Origin: Limnephilus marmoratus
Lineage: Eukaryota > Arthropoda > Insecta > Trichoptera > Limnephilidae
Assembly (NCBI GenBank): GCA_917880885.1
Contig: OU862934.1
Span: 32,100,734 to 32,164,733, forward strand
Length of the DNA: 64,000 nucleotides
Reading direction: 5' to 3'
A program made the position numbers and the translations under genes. How positions within the stretch are numbered: position 1 is the first letter of the stretch; each line of letters opens with the position of its first letter. This document shows, piece by piece, positions 32,576-43,889 of the stretch. Under the pieces are notes generated by a model. That model made no database searches. It worked only from the letters and a program-made list of their open reading frames with translations, and was not told where the DNA came from.

Positions 32576-33123
32576 GGTCCTTACATCTGAAATTGGCGTT
32601 TTGCCGTACTGGCAACTTTGATCTCAAATATCTTCTCTTTGGTTAGGAATTCCAAATTCAAATTTATACAGCTATTTACTCATGTATTTGTGTTTCTAAG
32701 ATTTTAATTCATTTGTTTTTTCCTTAATTTTTTTTTTTCTTTGCGTCACTTAGTTTACAAAATGGAAAACTTGAAATATCGCGTTATTTACGAGTACGAG
32801 TTCCACCGTGGCACCAATGCTGCAGAAACGGCTCGAAGGATTAATGATGTGTATGGCGACGGTGCCGCAAAAGAAAACACAGTGCGTTTTTAGTTCCAAC
32901 GTTTCCGTTCGGAAAAAATTCAACTCCGATGGGGCAGTCCAAACCGCCTTCAAAGATTTTATTGATTCCCGTCCGAATGGTTTTTTTTAGTAAAGGGACC
33001 TATGAGATGGCAAAAGTGCATAGATAGCAATGGTACATACTTTGATTAAATAAATATATTGTATTTAAAAAAATCGACTTAATGTTCCTCCCATACAAAA
33101 CGCCAATTTCATATGTAAGGACC
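32576..33123 (+). mobile_element. mariner-derived MITE, copy 2
   Basis: 548 bp, ends GGTCCTTACAT and ATGTAAGGACC, closely matching copy 1 throughout and with the same internal deletion. Confidence 0.85.
32762..33045 (+). pseudogene. mariner transposase remnant, copy 2
   Basis: Starts MENLKYRVIYEYEFHRG and keeps the helix-turn-helix, but a TAG at 32891-32893 replaces the Trp codon in FWF. After the deletion junction the C-terminal piece reads in another frame, with FKDFIDSRPNG and, after a frameshift and further loss, WQKCIDSNGTYFD. Not functional. Confidence 0.8.
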
Positions 33124-33283
33124 GAATATTAAAATTAAAATGACATTCCTGCCGACAGACCGCCACCTACTGATGGGAACGGGCGACGAACGCTCATTGC
33201 AGCAAACCGATGAAGCAAAGATGAAAATTTGGTTACTCAACTAATCAAACCCGTTACCAACGCTCCAACGCTAATATTTACTA

Positions 33284-34153
33284 TAATTTATTTATTTATT
33301 AACGCCCTTTTTCGGGGCTTTTACATATGAATAGTAAGAAAATACACAGTATTTATTGTACATAACTGAACTGCCTTCGTAACGATATTTTATATTTGTT
33401 AAAAGATAAATTGAAGATGTCCACTGACTTGGTATAATTGTTTCCCTCCATTAGTATTCTGGGCAAAGAGGAATACATATGGTAGTTAGTTCCAGAATTA
33501 CTGCACTGAAATAAATCCTGACTTCTAGTATTACGTATTAGAATCCGGAAACTTATCAATTCGAGCAATACCGGACTGTCAACTAAATCATTTAGAATTT
33601 TATACAGAAATACCAAGTCCGTGAAAGTTCTTCTGTCTGACAATTTGAGCATACTCATATCATTCAAAATAGTATTGTAGTTCAACATAATTGCTGGAAT
33701 ACCCATTTTAAAATTAAGAAAACGTAAGAATTTGTTTTGTATTCTTTCAACAGCTTGTACATATATATTGTAATATGGGTTCCAGACGGGAGAATTGTAT
33801 TCAAGTTGACTTCTAACATATGCAAAATATAACAGTTTTATACACTTAATATTGTTAAAATTTCTAGTTAGCCTAGTTATAAATCCCAACATTTTTAAGG
33901 CCTTATTAGAGATTTCTGTTATGTGGTTAACAAATGAAACATTAGATTGAAAAGTGATGCCCAAGTCTTTAATTTGTGTTAATGTCTCCAGAGTATTGTT
34001 ATCAATGTTGTAATTGAAGATCACTGGATTTTTTATTCGAGAAAATCTAACTCTATGACATTTTGAGATATTTAAGTAAAGTCTATTTTCAATATAATGA
34101 CATTTACTAGACAGAAATTTCAATTTACATACGTCCTTACCCATATAAAACAA
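33284..34153 (-). pseudogene. jockey-like LINE reverse transcriptase C-terminal half
   Basis: An open 266-residue minus-strand frame starting just after the catalytic palm: NRLYLNISKCHRVRFSRI, IKDLGITFQSNVSFVNHI, YFAYVRSQLEYNSPVWNPY and DRRTFTDLVFLYKILND. These follow jockey-clade order. The copy is 5'-truncated before the YADD site and ends in an AAATA-type tail (plus strand 33284-33300). The long open frame suggests a young copy. The LINE at 60777-62078 and the fragment at 55395 belong to related families. Confidence 0.9.
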
Positions 34154-34679
34154 ATTAATATAATAGAATCCTGTATAATCTTACTCCATTAATAGATTTG
34201 ACAGGATTTACAACTTTACTTTATCTCTTCATACATTTATACGATAACACTATGGGATTTACCCACACTTTCAATCACCTTTCTGTTTTAATTGTATTCA
34301 AATTAATATGTACATATTTAACCATTCTTATATATGATATTCATTCTATGCCTGTCTCAATCCAGGTATATCCTAGTGAGACAGGCATCGAAAAAATAAT
34401 ATAATGCAAACATAAAAAAATAATTCTTTTTTTCTTTTAAATGGCTAACTTTAATAAAACTGACTTCTTAAGATTTCCAGAGATAACCTTGACCGATAAA
34501 ATTCCTTGACTTCAGCATGTTACCTTAAACTGTACATTTACGAAGCATTTGATTGATGGTGTACTTTAGTTAGTTCCCACTCACTCTTCCATTCATTATT
34601 ATTTGGCGAGGTGAATTTAATAGCGGAAAGCGTTATTATTTAACTTTTTGATCTTTTATGTGTGATTTTTATTTATTTA
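34154..34679. other. no gene; hairpin at 34349-34387
   Basis: AT-rich. TGCCTGTCTCA (34349-34359) and its exact complement (34377-34387) form 11-bp arms around 17 bases. Confidence 0.6.
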
Positions 34680-35640
34680 CTAGCGAGTACCCGGCATGCG
34701 TTGCAATGCCATTCAAATAAAGTGTTTATTGAAGTCCTTCTAATTACAATTTTTTTTTCGATCTAGTGCGTAGGTGCACGAATAAATCAGAAGGTTTTCT
34801 GACCCGTTAGCAGGCTACATACATCTGTCAGCGTAAGAAGCATGAATTTTCATAATTTATCCCTTGCTTTCCCCTACCGTTACTATGTCTCCTTTGCAAT
34901 CCCTTTCTCTGCCCTTCCCTCGTTCCCCACCCCACCGTCAATACACACTGTGTGTTCTTAACAAGCATCCCAATTCCTACCTCCGTTCATTCCCCTCTCC
35001 TTCCCTACTTCCCTCCATGTCGCTAAACTATATGAAATACACACACTTCTCACTGCTGTCCGTGTGAGAAGCGTGGATTTCCCAAATTTACCCCTGCTGT
35101 CTCCCTCCTTCCGGTAAAATATCTTCTTTGCAATCATTCTCCCTCGTCCTTCACCTCTCCTCAGCATGTCACTTCCCATATGCCCCCATTCCCCTCCAGC
35201 GTTCCTATTCCCTCTCGAATTCCCCTCCACCTTCTCCCTTCCCGCGTCTCCCTTTCTCGCGATCGCACCTTCCGCGTTTCCCTCCCCCTCCTGCGGCCCC
35301 TTTAACCTTCCTTTCTCCCTAGTTCCTCCTGCAAACCTCCGTCCTTTGTTCCCCTTCCCACTCCCGAATTTTCCCTCCTCCTTCCTCCTCCCCTCCCTGC
35401 CGCTTAACTATATGAATTACATACGTTTTTCAAACAACTCGCACCCCACTTAATGATTTTTTCCACATTTTTTATACAAATTTCATAACGCTAGAACTCA
35501 CCATTATATATAGAAACATCCACGGGAGTGCGCACAATAACTCTCCAAAATTTCATTGCAATCGGATGAATGGCTTAGGAACTCATAAGGGAAAAACAAA
35601 GAAACATTCAATTTAATGCATTAAGATTGGCGTTTTCCTC
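34680..35640 (-). mobile_element. Helitron-like element F, enlarged pyrimidine-rich core
   Basis: The minus strand ends CATGCCGGGTACTCGCTAG before T. The core (34870-35400, C/T-rich on plus) is duplicated: CCGCTTAACTATATGAA-like and GTCGCTAAACTATATGAA blocks occur at about 35398 and 35019, each after a CTCCCTTCC-type run. The family 5' part with AAATTTCATTGCAATCGGATG is near 35550. Confidence 0.55.
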
Positions 35641-36057
35641 TTGCCTTTCCTAATCAGAAACTTTGCTCACGCCACCGAGTGCATTCTGCTCAGTAAAATA
35701 AAATCAGTGATACGTTAGTACAAAAACATATTAGGTACTTAGTATATTATGTTTTCAATTACCACAATTCACAAAGCAATAGTTAAAATACTGAAATAAT
35801 GGGCGAGAGCGTAAATTAATTTGTTTGTGGGTTTCACTGTCACCGAGTTCCGCACACCAGTCCTCTGTTTATCGAATATTTTACCAATTTTCATAATATT
35901 TACTTATGCATAGCAAAATCACTGCATTGCCGCAACTGGAATTAATTTTAATTTGCATTACATTTCGGAAATAGAGAATGACAACCTTAAATAAATATTT
36001 ACTGGATAATAAACCCATTAAAAATACAATCAGCATAATTATTGGTATTATAATATT
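35641..36057. other. no gene recognised
   Basis: AT-rich, no open frame of interest. Confidence 0.4.
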
Positions 36058-36240
36058 TTTAAGTGAAAATTTCTTTAGCATCGTTGTGATTTAAAACTCG
36101 ATGAAACGAAAAAGCGACGATAAAAAGAGACAAACACATACATCTATGGGATTTAGCCTTCGACAGAATGAGATAGACTAATCGGTGTCCTCTTTGTGCG
36201 ATGCTTCGTATAATAAAATGTTAAATAATTTTTAAACTTC
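36058..36240. repeat. repeat H, 3' part replaced
   Basis: TTTCTTTAGCATCGTTGTGATT to GTGCGATGCTTCGTATAATAAAATG; shares the AT insert with 28895-29215. Confidence 0.65.
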
Positions 36241-36720
36241 CTCACCTCATGAACGATCCGTATAAATGACCCATTCTCATATTATGTATGACAAATTAAT
36301 GACAACCGTGTTTAAATGTTTGATGGGCGTTTGGCGTGTTTCCCGACTATGCACTACGCACCGACGCACGAGTATCTCCGATCGAAATACCTGTAGAATG
36401 GGCATAGCATTCCCGCCTGACGCCTGTGCTCTAAAATCCGAAAGTTAAGGCGGTACACAACCCTCATAATTTTTGTTGGCTCAGAACTTACATTTTAATC
36501 ATTTTCAGCGAATTCGTAAATATAATAACTTTTTTATTCCAACAGAACACTGGGGATGTAAGTTCTTTGTATTTAAGATTAATAAAAACAATACCTTACC
36601 ATATTTTACGTACAACGATTTTAAAACTTTATAATCCGTAGCGGTAAGCACCAGATTTTATTTTTCTAGACGATGAATTAATAACTTCAGAAGTGAGACA
36701 TGAAGGCACATTTTAAATAT
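36241..36720. other. no gene recognised
   Basis: Mixed sequence. TTTGGCGTGTTTCCCGACTATGC near 36330 resembles the CR1-like LINE C-terminus at 48090, so a scrap of that LINE may be present. Confidence 0.35.
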
Positions 36721-36736
36721 TTGTAACACGTTCTTC

Positions 36737-36812
36737 AGAATGACGGCCTCCGTGGTCGAGAAGTAAGATTCTCGAATTGCGATATGGAGATCACGGGTTC
36801 AAATCCCGACGT
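36737..36812 (+). repeat. tRNA-like SINE head
   Basis: GACGGCCTCCGTGGTCGAGAAGTAAG (A-box-like), then TTCTCGAATTGCGATATGGAG and ACGGGTTCAAATCCCG, a good B box. Same head as SINE C, without its body. Not a working tRNA: the stems do not pair throughout. Confidence 0.65.
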
Positions 36813-36835
36813 GCACAAGAATAAGCAAATTTCAC

Positions 36836-37448
36836 TGAAGAAGAAAATAACAATAATAATCTAAACGAAAATATGAAAGAGAACAAGACACGGAAAAACA
36901 GAAAAAGATAATGGTCGCAACTGGGACTCGAACCCAGAACCTCTCGTCTATCCGGGACGTGCATTTACCAATATCAACCGTCCATTGCGCCCTAATGTCA
37001 AACCGTCATACCTAATAGTCAATCTCATATTTAAAATTTTAGAATTAATAATATTATCTTCAACTAAAATTTATTTTCCAAAACATAGGCAACTACCCTT
37101 TTTATTGGAAACAGTCATTCTGAGAATTGGTTTGTAACCTGGATAGTGTCACGGATAAATATATCCGATTTTATTTATATGGAACTATTCACTGTTTATA
37201 AAAGTCTAAGTGAATATTCAATTTTTATAAGAAAAACTTTCATTTTATAACTTTTGAAGGTTATTCCCATCAATGTAATATATCATTGAAGAAGAAGAAG
37301 AGGGTTCTGGGTTCGAGTCCCAGATGCAACCATTATCTTTTTCTGTTTTTGTGTATCTTGTTCTCTTTCATATTTTCGTTTAGATTAGTACTATTATTTT
37401 CTTCAATGATATATTAAATTGATGGAAATAACCTTCAAAAGTTATAAA
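36836..37448. mobile_element. tRNA-headed repeat D, palindromic arrangement
   Basis: The minus strand of 36992-36836 has a tRNA-like head with GAGAGGTTCTGGGTTCGAGTCC (B box) followed by ATTATCTTTTTCTG. An inverted partial copy lies at 37299-37405, giving arms of about 105 bases. The outer part 37238-37288 and 37393-37448 form a further inverted pair containing ATCAATGTAATATATCATTGAAGAA-type sequence. The spacer has the block GGATAGTGTC..GGATAAAT found also near 39160, 45610 and 45930. Confidence 0.65.
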
Positions 37449-37989
37449 AAGATAGTTTTTCTTATAAAAACAGAATTAATATGTTCAACATCACCATTCC
37501 ATTGTTTTTTTTCTAATAAAAGCGATCTTATATATATTTATAATATGAAATTATAATAAACATATCAAAACGTTGACAGGTCTGGCAAACCTTTTATGTT
37601 AAAATATCTAGTTGGCCGCCCCTTTAATTAGTGACACAAAATGGGGCGCGTCCTTAACACCATAATCAAGTCGTCAAACCTATTTAGGACGCACTAAATG
37701 GCTTTTGCTATAATACGGGATCTTTACATGGTGTTTTGTTATTAAGGTTATATTTTTTTTTTTTTATTATTATTGCATTGTAATTTTAATTTTTTTCTTC
37801 AAAGCCGAAATTCGATTGTGTTTGGTGGGGAAATTGAACAAATTTTTTAAGAAATTCATAAATATTTACAGAAGTTTTTTGGTCAAAACATTATGTATTT
37901 TAGTGGCTGAGTTGGCATCGCGTTTGGGTCGTTTGGGAGAAAACCATCGAATAAAATATTTTTATTAGAGTAACTCCCTTTTTTACATT
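37449..37989. other. no gene recognised
   Basis: AT-rich with long T runs (37750-37790); no open frame of interest. Confidence 0.4.
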
Positions 37990-38375
37990 AACTCCACACA
38001 CGTGGAATTCCCCTCAGGGCCTATATCATCTTTTTTAGATGCTGTGTGGAGGGTCTTTTTAGGATAGGGAAAGAGAATAAGTTCTGGGAAGAAAAAGGGT
38101 ATTACTGGTGGGTAGGAATCTGGGGGTCAGTGTCCATCCATGAATCCATCCCTCCTACTGTGGTGCAAGGCGAGAGAGAGAGAGAGAGAGAAGGCTCAAC
38201 CATTCTCTCCTGATCTGGCCTGCCATGCAGCTGGTGGGCACACGCCTCCGCTGCCAAGACCCGAACAAACCTCATTAAACCCAAACCCCATGAACCCGGG
38301 CACCACTGCTAAGTCACCAAACGTAGCGAATCACTTGGAATGTCCTGTGGCAGGGGTGTTGGCTCCCGGGGCGGC
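37990..38375 (-). mobile_element. SINE B, near full length
   Basis: From the CTCCACACACGTGGAATTCCCC tail through GATGCTGTGTGGAGGGTC, AATCCATCCCTCCTACTG, an AG dinucleotide run, CATGAACCCGGGCACC and the GGCTCCCGGGGCGGCGG head. Confidence 0.75.
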
Positions 38376-38408
38376 GGTTTATTTTATAATGACTTTGAAA
38401 ATTTTTCT

Positions 38409-39200
38409 TATCAGCGTAATATATAATGGAAGAGGAAGATAATTCTAATAAATCTAAACAAAATATGAAAAAGAACAAGACACAGAAAAAGCTAACGATC
38501 GTAACTGGGATTCAAACTCAGAATCTTTTTTCATTTTTTATGTGAATACCTCACGAGGGTCTCAGTTGCTCCCGTCTGGAACCAGTGAGACCTTGGCATC
38601 CCCAATTGGGGTATTTGCGAGTAATTGAAGGCAGTGAGGCTAAAGGCACTGGGGAGGGGAAGAGGAAGATGGGTAAGTACCTGGCTATTCAGATCTGGTC
38701 ACCATACTGTTGGCTAAAGCCATTTCAAGCAACGTTTCGATGCTGAATGGTTACACCAGAGCGATACTGAGAGTATCTTCCACTCTGGAACGTGCCGCAA
38801 ATATACTATATATTATTATAAATGAATTATTTGTGAAATAACATAAATTAAACAAATAAAATACATTTGATCCCGCGACCTTCGAATTGTGAGTGCAGAG
38901 CTTTACCTCTCAACCACGGAGGCCGTCATCTTACTGGCACAAGCGCCTTGACCAATTTGGCCACCGAGACCTCTTATTTTTATGTCAATTTCACATTTCA
39001 AATGAAAAATTAAAAATATGTAATTTCTAGACCATATTTTCCAAAATTTTCTTCAACGATATATTACATTGATAGAAGTACATATAAAATAATTCTAGTA
39101 AAAAAATTAATATTCATTTAGACTTTTAGTAAAACGTAAAAGGTGTCCGTAAATAAAATCGGATGTGTTTATCTGAGACACCATCTGGGTTACAAACCAG
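38409..39200 (-). mobile_element. tRNA-headed repeat D, split by SINE C
   Basis: ATCAGCGTAATATATAATGGAAGAGG starts one end and CTTCAACGATATATTACATTGAT lies at 39050-39072, an inverted pair as in the copy at 36836. The tRNA-like part (AACTGGGATTCAAACTCAGAA) is cut at about 38530 and resumes near 38936 after a SINE C. The GATAAAT block follows near 39160. Confidence 0.65.
38541..38933 (-). mobile_element. SINE C inserted in D
   Basis: Full order on the minus strand: head (GACGGCCTCCGTGGTTGAGAGGTAAAG), B-box-like GGTCGCGGGATCAAAT, the CACGTTCCAGAGTGGAAG body and the CTCGTGAGGTATTCACATAA end with an A run. It interrupts D between the two halves of the D tRNA region. Confidence 0.75.
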
Positions 39201-39625
39201 TTCTCCGAAAATTTGTTTCCATTAAAAAGATAGCCAAAATTAAGCAATGTAAGTATATTGCAGGCAGGTTTGTTACTTAGCGGCCATTTCTACAAACCAA
39301 CCCCACTGTTATAGGTTAGAGGTTAGATTGTAAACACGCGACTGTGTGGTTCGATTTCCAAACATCCTGTATAATTTAAATACCCCGCAGTAACAAAGAG
39401 GCCGGTCCTTCCGCCCCGCGGTGGTCGCGCCCCAAACGATCGCGCCCCCATCGGAATGGGGGTAATTAAAAATCTCGCATATTTCGGTGCCTTTGTGCTG
39501 GGTTTTATCCCGCCGAGTTCTTTTATGCCCCGCGATGATAACACTGGTTAAATTAATCGGAACTCGTGAGAAAAATGGGTAACTTTGTTTAAACGACTAT
39601 TTTATTAATAAATATCAACATGTTT
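39201..39625. other. no gene; GC-rich block at 39385-39545
   Basis: The minus strand is open for 73 codons (39323-39544) across a GC-rich block; I recognise no domain. Block composition differs sharply from the AT-rich flanks, which suggests a fragment of another element. Confidence 0.4.
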
Positions 39626-41115
39626 CTATTATTAGCTATTATTCTGAGTCTTGAAAAGGCCCAACTCAAGTATCTGATTCACTTGGTCGTGCCATGTCTT
39701 TCTCGGGGGTCCCCGACTTCTTCTATCATTCAAATTTGCGTAAAATATTCTCCTTACACACCTTTCCTCATTCATTTTCTCTACATGCCCAAACCATCGT
39801 AGCGTTCCTTTCTTTATCTTGCTCATTACGCTTACATTAGCCTTGCATTCTTTGCGGATCTCCACGTTTCTCATATGATCATACATGGTTTTACCTCACT
39901 TACGCCTCAAGGATCTCATTTGTACAGCGTTCATTCTACTTTCATCCTTTCTCTGCCAGTTCCATGCCTCACTGTCATACACCATGGTAGATACCAGTAC
40001 TCCGATATGGACGGCAAGCTTCGCTTCTTTGGACAGTTTGTTGGTGCCAACGGCGTTCAGTCCTCCATTAATAGTGTTACCTGCATTCACCCTCTTTTCA
40101 ATATCTCTATCAGCCTTCCCATCTCTCGGAAACATACTTCCCAAGTACACAAACTCATCCACCTGCTCCAAATACTCATCATTCACCACTAAGTTGCACA
40201 TTGTTTTCATACTCTCTCTTTCAAATACCATGACTTTAGACTTACTTACATTCATCATTAACTCAACTTCTTCATACATACTTCATTCATCCTAGACACG
40301 AGAGACTGTAGATCTTCCATACTGTTCGAAATTAGCACCGCATCATCAACATACAACAGGCAACATACTTCCAGATTACTCAATTTCACGCCCAATCCCA
40401 TCTCTTTCAATTCTTGCATACAATTATCCATGTACAGATTGAATAACCACGGTTACATTACGCAGCCTTGCTTAACGCCTTTCGTAATGTCAAACCACCC
40501 CGTAAAATCGCCGTTCACCCTAATACATGCAACGCTTCCCTCATACAGAGACGCAATTGCCTGTTAGAGATTCGTACTCACTCCATACTTAGACAACACC
40601 TTCCATAGTTTTTTCCTGTCAACTCGGTCGTATGCTTTTCGTAGATCTACAAAGGCACAGAAAAGTTTCTGGTTTTTTGCAAGAAACTTCTCGGTAAGCA
40701 TACGCAATGAGATCTGGTCCATGCATCCCCTTCCACTCATGAAGCTCCTTGCATATCCCATGTGATATCCTTTGTTTCCATGCGTACCTTTTCAATCAAT
40801 ATTCGGCCATACAGCTTGCCGACTGAACTAAGCAGGCTAATAGCCCTATGATTCCCACAATCCATACGTCTCCCTTTACCTTTGTATTATGGCATGATTA
40901 CAGCCCTTCTCCAATCTAATGGCGTGTAACCCTCTTCTAAACACTGGTTAAAAAGTCTGCACAACCATGTGAGAATAATATGGCTTTCTCCTTTAAAGTA
41001 TTCGGCAGCAATACTGTAAAAACCCACAGCCTTACCATTCTTCATACATTTAATCGATCTTTTTAATTCATCCATGCTGATTTTGCTAACATTCACTCCA
41101 TCATCGAAACATGGT
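39626..41115 (-). pseudogene. GTTA-tailed-family LINE, reverse transcriptase with YVDD
   Basis: The longest copy of this LINE family. In minus-strand order: ISMDELKRSIKCMKNGKAVG and WRRAVIMP (40887-41096), FCAFVDLRKAYDRVDRKKLW (40564-40761), the catalytic YVDDAVLISNSMEDL (codons at 40342-40353 encode YVDD), EQVDEFVYLGSMFPRDG (39896-40279) and RWFGHVEKMNEERCVRR (39632-39886). The order fingers-palm-thumb-C-terminus is complete, but frameshifts and stops separate the blocks. It is truncated at 39630, before the GTTA tail, and lacks the endonuclease upstream of 41115. Confidence 0.85.
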
Positions 41116-41119
41116 GATA

Positions 41120-41270
41120 TTTATTATGAAAATTTTGGTTTATGCAAAGTTATTTATTATCGAAAAATTAAATAATTAAACTTTGTATAAACCACTTTTA
41201 TGATGCGCAAATCCGACCGGTTTCGGAACAAACGTTCCTTTGTCAGGGAAAGCTTATATTATTTATTATC
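41120..41270 (-). mobile_element. Penelope-type end with hammerhead-like motif
   Basis: On the minus strand the core reads CTGACAA, stem GGAAC/GTTCC with loop GTTT, GAAA and CCGGTC (41246-41215). Only one core base (G8 to A) breaks the hammerhead consensus. Flanks TTTATACAAAGTT / AACTTTGCATAAA form an inverted pair beyond the motif (about 41140-41192). Confidence 0.6.
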
Positions 41271-41639
41271 ATTTGAATAGTGCCACAAAACTAATTTAAA
41301 AATCTTTATATTTAAAAAATAAATTTTTTCATGCCTTTATCCCTTTTCTCCATAAATTCTGACACATTAATCGGCCAGTCTAATAAAGCCTTATAAAGTC
41401 CAGCCCTTAATTACAACCCTAATAATAAAGGGTAGAGCCTGATCATATTAATACACCTTATACGAGAAATACTTAATACTGCCTCAAATCCACCCCTACC
41501 ACCGAACAAATATTTCATAGAAGTGTTATCTATTTATAACTGCAAATAGGTACTACTTTTTAAATTGATTTGGTTACACTTTGCCACAGAAATTATGTAG
41601 CAAACTCGCCAATTCCTCGCCTACATAGTTTAGCAAATG
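41271..41639. other. no gene; possibly Penelope-type body
   Basis: The minus strand has short open pieces but no motif I can assign. It may be the adjoining part of the element at 41120. Confidence 0.3.
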
Positions 41640-42095
41640 AATATACCAATAAAATTGAAAATTATTTACTTTTCTCTGTTGCAATCTTCACTCATGTACG
41701 GTATAATATGATGGGGTGGTGCGCTTGATGTTTTTATAAAACCTTTACAAGCAACTCAAAGCTATATTATCAAAGTTACGTATAATAGAAATAAAACATT
41801 TTCGACAGATGCTTTATACAAAGAATCTAAACTATTCAATCTCCGTAAACTATTTATACTGCAAACTATGAAATATATCTAAAATATATATATGAAATAT
41901 AAAACAGAATAAACATTATAGATAATAATGTATTCTATACCCCTCAAACAAACACAAAACAAATGCAAACTTACAGTAGTTTTATTGGACCTCGCACTTT
42001 TAACCGTTTAATGAATTGGAGTAATATACATTCGAAAAGTGTTCATTTTTTCAATGTATATCTAGACATATTTATGTAATTTGGATAAATAAAAT
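41640..42095 (+). pseudogene. LINE C-terminal fragment with stops
   Basis: Reads SLMYGII-stop-WGGALDVFIKPLQATQSYI then KTFSTDALYKESKLFNLRKLF and stops. The stop replaces a Gly codon in the YGIIGWGG signature of jockey/CR1-like LINEs. Later sequence matches the C-terminus poorly. Confidence 0.75.
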
Positions 42096-43160
42096 GGATA
42101 TAGCGGATTTTGATACTCAATTCGTGATTTATATGGAATATAGAGGCTTTTGATACTCAACTGACCTGAGGGGCGTGTTTCTAGACCCGCCATCTTGGCA
42201 AAATAACTGCTCGTGATTAGTTGAATTCTGTTATAGCGGGTTTTGATAGTAACTTTTTGAATGATATAGCGGGTTTAGGTTTCTCACTCCCAGTTTTAAC
42301 ATGGTTTTTAGTTGTGATAAGGAAAGTTTCGAAATTCGATTTAAGGTTAGTCTTGTTCCTCGCAAAAATGTGAACAAGATGTCATACTCAGATCATTTTG
42401 TCAAAAAATTGGATATAGCGGGTATTGAAATTATAGGACTCAAATTTAAAAGTGGGAAAAATAAAGGATTTAAAAAATATATATCGACATGCTTAATGTA
42501 AAATTTCGAAACCATTTTAGGTCAAGATATTATTTCTAGTTATGTAAAATTGCTGGTTTATTTAATGGACGGATTGAAATAACGAAGCTCTTAGAATTAA
42601 GAAGTCGTATACACGATCCATAGACTTAAATAACGCATCTACATAAGGCGCAATCAATTTATTCCGTTCTCAAAAGAAACGAAAATGTTTGAAATATGAT
42701 GAAAGACCTCATTTATAATTAACTCCCGCTTAGTGTCAAAAAGTAAATGAGGACTGCCAATGCGTATTTAGATTAATTTTTCAAAACAACGTTGCCAATT
42801 TTTATTTATTTTATTTATTTATTATATATTTTTTATTAATATTTTTACGTAATTTATTGGCATTTGACATTTCGGAATGTTAATTCGTAGACAGATCTGC
42901 AAGTGTTGCCAACGTACGTCGATTTTTTATTTATTCCCTGTCAATATCGGTTCGGCTATCAACAGTGAAACCGTGGTCGATATATCGATATAAAACCGTG
43001 GGAAGTTAAGCCTATCGACCCGATATCGTAAATATATCGATTTCTCTGTGCTTCACCCCCAAAGATTCGATTTTACTTAGTTGTCGATGTGGCTGTGCTC
43101 GACCTCCAGAAGTAAAGTCTCCCAGTAAACTCGCCCAGTGCAATCATATTACTAGATAAC
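42096..43160. other. no gene supported
   Basis: ATAGCGG(G/A)TTTTGATA(C/G)T recurs near 42100, 42230 and (diverged) 42415. A 66-codon frame at 42301-42501 (MVFSCDKESFEIRFK start) has no recognised domain. The remainder is AT-rich with ATATCGAT-type runs near 42980-43040. Confidence 0.4.
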
Positions 43161-43620
43161 TATCAGATTGTGAACAATCTACGAAAAAAATTGAAAAGGT
43201 TCTACTTTGCTCGCCACTCGCTAGCGTGCGCTACAAGATGGCGGCCCGATAATTACTGATTTCGTAACTGTCAAACAGCTGATAGAATTAATTGTGCGGG
43301 AGTCGTTATTCTCACTACTCGCTAGCGTGTGGCGCTAGCTGCGAGCTCAGTTTTCTACAAAATGTCGACAGCATTAGCTCGCGCGGGAGTCGTTATTTTA
43401 GCTCATATTATCAAAAGGAGTTAAAAAAGAAAGCAAAACGGACACGATTTATGTTCCACTTCATTTTTAACGTTAGAACATCCAGAAAATATAGTAACAC
43501 GTGCTTTCGCTAGTTCGCTACCGAGCGAGTGGAGAGTTTTGTGTGTCATAATGGCAATCTCGCTCGCCGATTCGCCAGCTTTTAAACTCGCGGTCTGGTA
43601 GTTTATAAACTCACTCTATC
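43161..43620. promoter_or_regulatory. CpG-richer patch with AAGATGGCGGC motif
   Basis: A 450-base patch with many more CG dinucleotides than its surroundings. It holds AAGATGGCGGC at 43235-43245, which matches the YY1/Pho core (AAGATGGCGGC), and repeated CTCGCTAGCGTG and GCGGGAGTCGTTATT blocks. It could be a promoter remnant or part of another repeat; there is no recognised gene on either side. Confidence 0.3.
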
Positions 43621-43889
43621 TAATCGAGGCTTATGGAATAATTTTGCTTATTTTTGACACACGGACATGCCTTGAACACCATTCTATCAGTTTATTTAGT
43701 CATTGCTTAATGCGTACTGCCAAAAATCTACCGCAGTCTTTAACGGGAAAATCAACTCGATTATAATGGGGTAGGGTTGATACTGGTTGATTTTCAACGC
43801 GAATATAATGTTGTATTAATTATTTATTTGTAAAATATGAGAGTTTAAAATATTTTGTCATAGCGCCATGCTATTATTGTTTTTTTTTA

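Noticed and set aside
36737..36812. Functional tRNA gene
   Set aside because: It has box A and box B but the stems do not fold throughout, and the same head begins SINE C copies.
39620..40295. Plus-strand frames of up to 136 codons
   Set aside because: Antisense to the LINE at 39626-41115, whose minus strand carries the recognisable motifs.
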